Source: Azolla caroliniana
Lineage: Eukaryota; Polypodiophyta
Length of the DNA stretch: 64,000 nucleotides
Reading direction: 5' to 3'
Assembly (NCBI GenBank): GCA_043228905.1
Contig: JBHGNT010000017.1
Coordinates: 6,572,001 to 6,636,000 of the forward strand
Shown piece by piece: positions 57,937 to 64,000 of the stretch; the stretch's first letter is position 1; every line of letters starts with the position of its first letter. The notes beneath the pieces were generated by a model. The model had not been told where the DNA came from and did not search any database. It saw nothing but the letters and a program-made list of their open reading frames with translations. Position numbers and translations under genes: made by a program.

Positions 57937-58537
57937 GTTTGTGCAAAATGAGGTATTACAGCTATTCACTACTGAACTACAGAACGAAATTATTCAAGAA
58001 AAGTTTTCTAGATGTTGAGTTGATATGCATTGTGTCACCATTTCGGTAACTTAGTCAAAGCTCTATGCAAAAGAAGGTTGCTAATAAGGATCTGTAGTGG
58101 ATGGTAAATCCTGCGTGGAGAGTTTATCTGTAAGTTCACAGTTTGGGACAGATGACACATAGAAGCAGCAATAGCAGAAAAGGCAATTTGTAGGTTTTTG
58201 AGAGTTGAGTCAGATATAGGAATCAGCAACGGTTTGGTTTCGGCTTAACCAGTTTGCCCTTGTCCAAATCAGCCGGTTAAGCCTTGTTCAGGCTTGAGCC
58301 GAGCCGGTGCTTGTCTTTTTCAGCTGTTGATGTGAATCTCGGAGACTTTTACTTTTTTGCAACAACCATGTTTGTACATTTGGGGATTTTGTATGCTATA
58401 GTGAGTTGTCCCAATAACTATATTCTGTACACTTTGGAGATTTGTACTAATGCATAATCACTATTGTGGTATTAGTTATTTTTTTCATTCAAGAATGTTT
58501 CGTAAGTGATCTTTCCTTTTGCCCTATACCCCAATGT
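57937..58537. other. No gene seen, up to the assembly gap
   Basis: May include the 3' flank of the kinase gene. GC-rich CCGGTT-type phrases occur at about 58225-58320. Confidence 0.4.
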
Positions 58538-58637
58538 NNNNNNNNNNNNNNNNNNNNNNNNNNNNNNNNNNNNNNNNNNNNNNNNNNNNNNNNNNNNNNN
58601 NNNNNNNNNNNNNNNNNNNNNNNNNNNNNNNNNNNNN
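58538..58637. other. Assembly gap of 100 N
   Basis: Exactly 100 N, a conventional placeholder for unknown length. Joins across it, including the RT start of D3, are unproven. Confidence 0.98.
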
Positions 58638-59565
58638 AAGGTTTGGTATGCATTTTGTTATATGTCGACGATTTGGTTGTTATTGGGCCCGACCTCACAA
58701 AAATTGGCCAAATGAAGTCCCAACTGTCGAACACATTCGAAATGAAGGACTTGGGGGAACTTCATTACTTCCTCAGGATCTAAGTGATCCATACCCCCGA
58801 TGGCATATTGCTATCTCAACGACACTATGTGCTGAATATGCTATATAAGTTTGGCATGACCGGCTTGCAATGAGAAACGGTTCTGACAAATTGTTGGAAG
58901 CTTTATCTATTTAACAATAACCCGACTCGACATCAGTTGTTTGGTCAGAGTGATCAATCAATTCAGACAGAGGCCGACCATCGAGCACCTTCAGTGCGTG
59001 CATTGACTCTTGAGATATGTGAGCAGCACTAAGGATCAGGGACTGTTATACCGACACGGTATAACCGAAAAGCTAGTCGGTTATACAGATGCCGATTGGG
59101 CCGGTGATGCGTCAAATTGTCGGTCCACCTCCGGTTTCATGTTTTCTCTCGGGAGCGCGAATGTTGCATGCAGCAGCAAGAAGCAACTAATAGTGGCTCT
59201 ATCGAGCACTAAGGCTGAGTATTGGGGCGTTATCGTCGCTACTTGTGAAGGCATTTGGCTTCGGCGGCTAATGCAAGACCTCCGGATCGAAGTACCGACT
59301 TCGATCCCGATCTATTGTGACAACATGAGTAGCATGCATTTGGCCAAGAACCCTATATTCCATGCTCAAACAAAGCACATAGAAGTGCATTACCACTTTG
59401 TGCACGAGCGGGTCCTGAGTGGTGAGGTCGAACTCCGGTATGTTCATGCGGATCGACAGGCTCCTAACATCTTCACCAAGCCACTCAGATTGGACAAGTT
59501 GCAACATGTTTTGGAGATGCTTGGGCTACAACATCTCGACATGCCACACTTGAGGGGGAGAACCG
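58638..59565 (+). pseudogene. Copia D3: RT C-terminal part and RNase H
   Basis: LLYVDDLVVIGPDLTKIGQM, NTFEMKDLGELHYFLRI, then a stop and LLSQRHYVLNMLYKFGMTG. RNase H from 59010: LRYVSSTKDQGLLYRHG, YTDADWAGDASNCRSTSG, LSSTKAEYWGV, YCDNMSSMHLAKNPIFH, HYHFVHERVLSGEVELRYVH. The RNase H frame is open and acidic positions are kept. A G-rich tract (GAGGGGGAGAA) at about 59552 is the likely polypurine tract; no LTR is recognisable after it. It may be the 3' end of a D-type element. Confidence 0.82.
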
Positions 59566-59965
59566 GAACAAGATTCAGAGAGACGGGTAAAGGCATCGGA
59601 GAAGTAGTCGGGAAGGAGGAGAAGGCCGACAGTGGGGGAGACAAGAAGAAAAAGGGAGCCGAGTTGACTAAAGAAGTCTGCACATACAAAAAAGTCGGAA
59701 CAAGAGGTGACAACGGTAGAGTCCAGAAGGACAAAGTTGACCGGAAGAAGAAGGCCAAGACCGGGACATGGTTTGATGTGATAAGGGCTTGAATATTGAG
59801 GACGAATTGGAGATAGCCAATTCGGACAAGAGTTAGAACAAAACAGAGGCATCCGATTCGAAGAAGTTGAATCAACAGAAGGCCAAACGATGAGAGGGTA
59901 ACAGAAGTCAACGCCGACATGGAGGAACCGACTGGTCGTGAAGCGCCGAAGTCATAGTAACGAAG
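59566..59965 (+). other. Purine-rich DNA after D3, unassigned
   Basis: The RNase H frame stays open to 59792 as a Lys/Glu-rich tail, which I read as chance read-through past the polypurine tract. Confidence 0.4.
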
Positions 59966-60938
59966 TGGCAGGAACTGCATGCTCCCTATACGCAACGCTC
60001 GGCCACAACCGAGCTTAGAATCATACACAGAAAATAGGAAATAATGAATGACACGAAAAAGAGACGAGTACGCAGGATGTTTACGTGGAAAACCCAAACT
60101 AAGGGAAAAACCACGGCAGCCCACAGGCTGCAAACTATCACTATGCTAGAATGTACAACAGTGAGTTCACGGAGGCAACGACCTCGTGCTCACGATCCTC
60201 GCCACAGGCGGCGGTTACAACAGAGGCAACGACCTCTCTCTCTCTCTCTCTCTGTACACGGTTTCACGCTATCTCTCTCCTTGCACCAACAAGAATGAAC
60301 ACAACAACAGTAATCTAAAAGTTTGCCCTAAGTCATATTTATACTAATATGACTTTTCGGCTATTTACAAATATAGCCTCGATGGACTCTCAGAAACATA
60401 TTTACAAATATGTCTCTTCATCCGGTGAGCACTTCTCACTGGGTTTGCACCATCTGGCTCTCCGTAGCCGGGTACTCCTCATCCGGTCTTCACCGGGTCT
60501 GCACCATCCGGCTCTCCGTGGCCGGGTACTCCTCATCCGGTCTTCACCGGGTCTGCACCATCCGGCTCTCCGTGGCCGGGTACTCCTCATCCGGTCTTCA
60601 CCGGGTTTGCACCATCCGGCTCTCCGTAGCCGGGTACTCCTCATTTGGTCTTCACCGGGTCTGCACCATCCGGCTCTCCGTAGCCGGGTACTCCTCATCT
60701 GGTCTTCACCGGGTCTACACCATCCGACTCTCCGTAGCCGGGTACTCCTCATCTGGTCTTCACCGGGTCTGCACCATCCGGCTCTCTGTAGCCGGGTACT
60801 CCTCATCCGGTCTTCACCGGGTCTGCACCATCCGGCTCTCCGTAGCCGGGTACTCGTCATACGGTTTCGGCCTCGGCCAAGTTTGTTCATCAACACTGTT
60901 CTTCTCCTTTCCCATCCGGAGGGACCTGTCTCCCAACA
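59966..60938 (-). repeat. Solo LTR A4 (A family) with minisatellite
   Basis: Plus strand TGGCAGGAACTGC to TCTCCCAACA, flanked by a perfect CGAAG duplication (59961-59965 and 60939-60943). It shares with A1-A3 LTRs the GGTTGTGGCCGA end, the CT tract (60235-60253), the TATA inverted repeat (60330-60355) and CCCATCCGGAGGGACC. At 973 bp it is longer than the other A LTRs because of the 54-bp repeats. Confidence 0.93.
60425..60870. repeat. 54-bp minisatellite, about eight units
   Basis: The unit holds TCCGGTCTTCACCGGGTCTG, CACCATCCGGCTCTCCG and GCCGGGTACTCCTCA. Since 54 is a multiple of three, several frames on both strands stay open and give repeated 18-residue pseudo-proteins. Confidence 0.93.
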
Positions 60939-60943
60939 CGAAG

Positions 60944-61084
60944 GAGCTGAGATGGGCTTGATGAGCAGACGAGCCAACCAAGAAGGTCGAGGAGCGCTAA
61001 CCCGTTGGGTCGAGGAGTGCGAGCAAGGTGGGAAGACGCCAGGAGTGTCATATCGGGTGCGATTTGCGGAAACGTATATGGATC
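60944..61084. other. Short unassigned segment
   Basis: Lies between A4 and the LTR of F; probably the older sequence into which A4 was inserted. Confidence 0.4.
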
Positions 61085-62037
61085 TGTTGTCGGTCCTGAA
61101 CAACAAACAACGGAGGCAGAAAATAGAATAGGCGTGGACTTACAAAATGCAAGCTCTAATGGAAAGCTTTATTGCTTCGTTCTCACTCTCTCTTTGAGAT
61201 ACAATGCACATACCCTTCGTTTCTCTGTGACTCGTGTTTGTATACAATGTTAAGTATTTGCTTATATACTAAGCCCTAACTTATTGACGAGTTGACACTC
61301 GGACGGATACAACTTGGAAGGAGCGTCCTTTTATGCCAACAAAATCCCCTGTAAAAGGACTACTCTTTCTTGCATGTACAAGTGTTTGGGACTATATCCC
61401 CCGTAAGCCTAGATTACAAAATTGATCTAAGTTTATATGTTACAAGTTTGTCAGCATGCAACTGAGTGGGCAGATGTATAGGACGTGTGGTTATTGTTCC
61501 GATCAGATCTTACCTTCTGCTCCTCGTTCGACTTTCTTTTGCTCGGTCGCTTGTCATAGCCACATTTTCATCCTTAGTGCTCCGAAGCGTAGATATGGGA
61601 GTGGCTTCGTCAGGCAATCGGCGATGTTCACCTCGGTGTCGATCTTCTGGACTTCGAGTTTCTTTTCGTTTACAAGCTCCCTGATATGATGATACCGCAC
61701 CTCAATGTGCTTCATCTTTGCTTGATAGATGGGATTGTTGATGAGGTGTATTGCGCTCTATGAGTTGCAATAGATGGTCGGCGCTGGTAGGTCGTTTCGG
61801 CTTGCAATTCCGAAGTCGGCAGTCTGTCGGTGCAGCCAGATCACTTCCTTCGATGCTTCTGATACTGCTATGTACTCAACTTCTGTGGTAGACAAAGCCG
61901 TGCACTCTTGAAGTTTCGGCCTCCATGATATCACCCCGCCGCCATAGGTGAAGATGTAGCCTGATGCCGATTTCTGATTATCTGCATTTCCGGCATAGTC
62001 GGAATCAGTGTAGCCTTCGACTTCGACTTCGGCAAAC
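61085..62037 (-). mobile_element. Copia F: 3' LTR and RNase H remnant, minus strand
   Basis: LTR 61085-61341 (minus TGTTGGCATAAAAGG to CCGACAACA, TATATAAGC near 61265). A G-rich tract precedes it. RNase H (about 62037-61480) reads VEGYTDSDYAGNADNQKSAS, ISWRPKLQECTALSTTEVEY, IYCNS, stop, then AIHLINNPIYQAKMKHIEVR and ADCLTKPLP. Upstream it is cut by repeat E2. Confidence 0.82.
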
Positions 62038-62906
62038 CGGAACTGGAACCAGCCGGAGCAAGCAAAATCGAAAACCGGCCGGTAATCAAAACCGGAATCT
62101 GGAAACCGGCCGGTAAGCAAAACCGGAACCACAGCCGACAAGCAAACTGGAACCGGAACCGGTCGGCAAGCAAAATGGAACTGGCCGGCGAGGGATTCGG
62201 CGATTGGGCGGAACCGGCTACCGAACGAGGTTGGACGCAGACGGACGGAAGATTGGATCATGCAACAAACTAAAGTAAAGTGAAGAGAACTAAAGTAAAG
62301 GCCATGTGGACGCAAGCAACTAAAGTTGGAGTGCATGCAATAAGTAAAGGTCATGTGGACGGTCACATGCAACTAAACGAAAAAGTCATGCAACTAAAAG
62401 AAAAAGCTAAGCAACTAAAAGTAGAGGCCATGCAACGAAAAGTGGACATGCAGATGATCAAGGGAGAACTCCATATAAAATTCCATTTTTTTTTCCTACA
62501 CTCGGGCTCTGTCCATATATTATATTGTTTTTCTTTTCCTTCTAGGCTCCCCTATCTTATCGAAGCCATATCTCTCAAGAAAACCCTAATTTTCTTATCG
62601 AAGCCATATCTCTCAAGTAAACCCTAATTTCCTTACGGAAGCCATATCTCTCAAGTAAACCCTAATTTCCTTACAGAAGCCATATCTTACTCATAACCCT
62701 AAATTTCCATACGGAAGTTATTCAACTCATAAAACCATAATCTCTTATCAAAACCAAAAACCCTAATTTTCTAGAGAATTCATATCTTAATTTCCTCTAA
62801 TCTATTACTCTAGCCATCTCCATTAGCAAACTTTTTGTAATCCCAATCTTGGGATTAATTGTAATCTTTCTTTCTACTTGTTAATGAAATTTGTTAAGCT
62901 TTCTCA
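62038..62906 (+). repeat. Dispersed repeat E2 (LTR-like), plus orientation
   Basis: Inverted relative of E1. A GGAACCGG-rich block (62040-62220), TATA-like CATATAAAATTCC at about 62473, tandem GGAAGCCATATCTCTCAAG phrases (62555-62700), end TTTCTCATTTC. It abuts the F RNase H gene. Confidence 0.7.
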
Positions 62907-63215
62907 TTTCGGTTAATTCTTAGTACATAATACACGAATTTGATATCCTCTAGTCAAAGGCCCCGAGGTCTTGCCTCAACGTTCACGTATCCTCGTCGTA
63001 TTTTCGCGACAGCAGGACCATGGGGGTCTTGGACTAGGGAGTTCAAAGGGGAGAGGAGTATAAAGGTTCACCTTGGATGGAGAACCCTTGAACTGTCAAA
63101 GGCTCGTTGAGCTTTTTTCATTGAGCTTTAGGTCGTCAAGCTTTCGCTCGCCGACCTTTGCATTGTCGACCTTTGCCTTCTCCGCTTTGTTGCCACATTC
63201 ACATTTAATGAATTT
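62907..63215. other. No gene seen
   Basis: Contains GTCGACC/CGTTGAGC-type short repeats around 63100-63170, faintly like 47880-48060. Confidence 0.35.
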
Positions 63216-64000
63216 AACACGTTTGCGTTCAGAAGTGGAAGGATCGGGCATTCCATAATTAGATTCCTTTCATAAATGTGCAATTTTAGGCAATATATAG
63301 AAACTTGATACACCAATATCACATGTTCTTCAACCCATATAGAACCCGATAAATTATTAAAATTTAACAATTACAATACTCGAAATAGGTATATTTTTGC
63401 TAATTTCTAAAGTTGATTATCTCTAAGACAAACTTTAATTAAATTCTAGAATATGTAAATGGTTGTCTCACTTGACGTATTGATATAGTTTCAAACCTCT
63501 AATACTAAATTTAGAAAGTTTTTTGAAAACTTAGTGTGATCTCAAGCAATGGATCTCCAGGTTTAACCATCAGGACGAGGTGTAGGTTATAGAAGTGGAA
63601 GTGACATCCATAGTTTGTGATTTATGTTTTTTTCTTTTTTTCAAAATGAAGCTACTTTCCCATTAGTTAGGACGGAATTGTGATTTATGTTTTACACAGT
63701 AAGGATGTAATACGTATAACAAATGAAAAGTCAATGCATCTCAAACTTATGGATGATAAAGACAAAAATTTCATCTAAAATATCATGACACTCTTGGACA
63801 CTCATGACAATTTCGTAATTAAAATCATTCAAACAATAAAGCTAAGATAAAAACCTTAAATGTAACATCCCAAAAGTAATGTTATATAAAAAAAGGATAA
63901 AGTGTAGCAACAAGTGAAAACAATCAAGGTTAAAACATAATCTAACATTCCAAATGTAAGGTGTCTCTTAAATGTAAACATTAATTATATACAACAAAAA
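63216..64000 (+). mobile_element. Left end of a second copy of the DNA transposon
   Basis: AACACGTTTGCGTTCAGAAG and the following GTGGAAGGATC-GCATTCCAT match the start of the 4728-7709 element. The subterminal CTTGATACACCA-TATCACATGTT also matches (4816 onward). The rest is AT-rich without a recognised gene and runs off the window. Confidence 0.82.

Noticed and set aside
59566-59792. Lys-rich extension of the D3 RNase H protein
   Set aside because: It lies beyond the polypurine tract, where coding is not expected; likely read-through of purine-rich DNA.
60425-60870. CRISPR-like array
   Set aside because: Units are head-to-tail 54-bp repeats without unique spacers, in plant nuclear DNA.
60349-61131. 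Open frames of 183-260 codons on both strands
   Set aside because: They are produced by the 54-bp minisatellite; the peptides are simple 18-residue repeats in several frames at once.

Overview
The window is a block of nested transposable elements from a large land-plant nuclear genome. I see no intact host gene. The only host-gene remnant is a broken, intron-containing kinase fragment at about 56.9-57.9 kb, whose sequence resembles plant Raf-like MAP3Ks. Plant affiliation rests on that fragment, on abundant Ty1/copia elements primed by initiator tRNA-Met, and on chromodomain Ty3/gypsy elements. Two gypsy lineages (C, and the chromovirus H) have Gag or RT sequences that remind me more of fungal and vertebrate (Tf1/sushi-like) elements than of the usual seed-plant lineages. 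This makes a non-seed plant or a conifer-sized genome plausible, but that is inference. A 100-base run of N at 58.54 kb marks an assembly gap.

Layout. 1-7.8 kb: copia A1 (minus), whose 5' LTR is split by a 2,982-bp DNA transposon with about 34-bp inverted ends and a giant internal palindrome. 8.0-11.1 kb: copia D1, gypsy C2 and a copia scrap. 11.2-24.6 kb: a tandem-repeat array split by gypsy C (11.7 kb), which itself contains the young copia B (16.6-22.1 kb), and by a solo C-type LTR. 25.3-27.8 kb: copia A2 (minus). 27.8-32.0 kb: degenerate copia D2 interrupted by two solo LTRs. 32.0-33.2 kb: repeat E and unassigned DNA. 33.2-43.3 kb: copia A3 (plus) interrupted by chromovirus H (34.06-39.70 kb, minus). 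43.3-48.2 kb: copia B2 and other scraps. 48.2-56.6 kb: chromovirus G (minus), containing a solo LTR and its own tandem repeats. 56.9-57.9 kb: kinase pseudogene. 58.6-64 kb: copia D3, solo LTR A4 with a 54-bp minisatellite, copia F, repeat E2, and the left end of a second copy of the DNA transposon.

Order of events follows from target-site duplications (TSDs): ATGAG around B in C; CATGC around H in A3; ACGTA around G; TATCT and CTATT/CAATT around two related solo LTRs; CGAAG around A4; ACGT around the C solo LTR; AAGT around the DNA transposon. B has LTRs identical except for a CT tract, and H has LTRs differing at about four sites outside a GA tract, so both are recent. Each nevertheless carries frame-breaking lesions.

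The observations I rate highest are: (1) H has no tRNA-type primer site next to its 5' LTR but a 12-base site that is a perfect reverse complement of the predicted 5' end of its own transcript, the arrangement of Tf1-type self-priming; (2) the DNA transposon's large palindrome built from a repeated dyad motif; (3) inverted repeats around the TATA region of copia A and B LTRs whose arms differ between copies yet stay complementary; (4) two C-family LTRs inserted at nearly the same point of a tandem-repeat unit.
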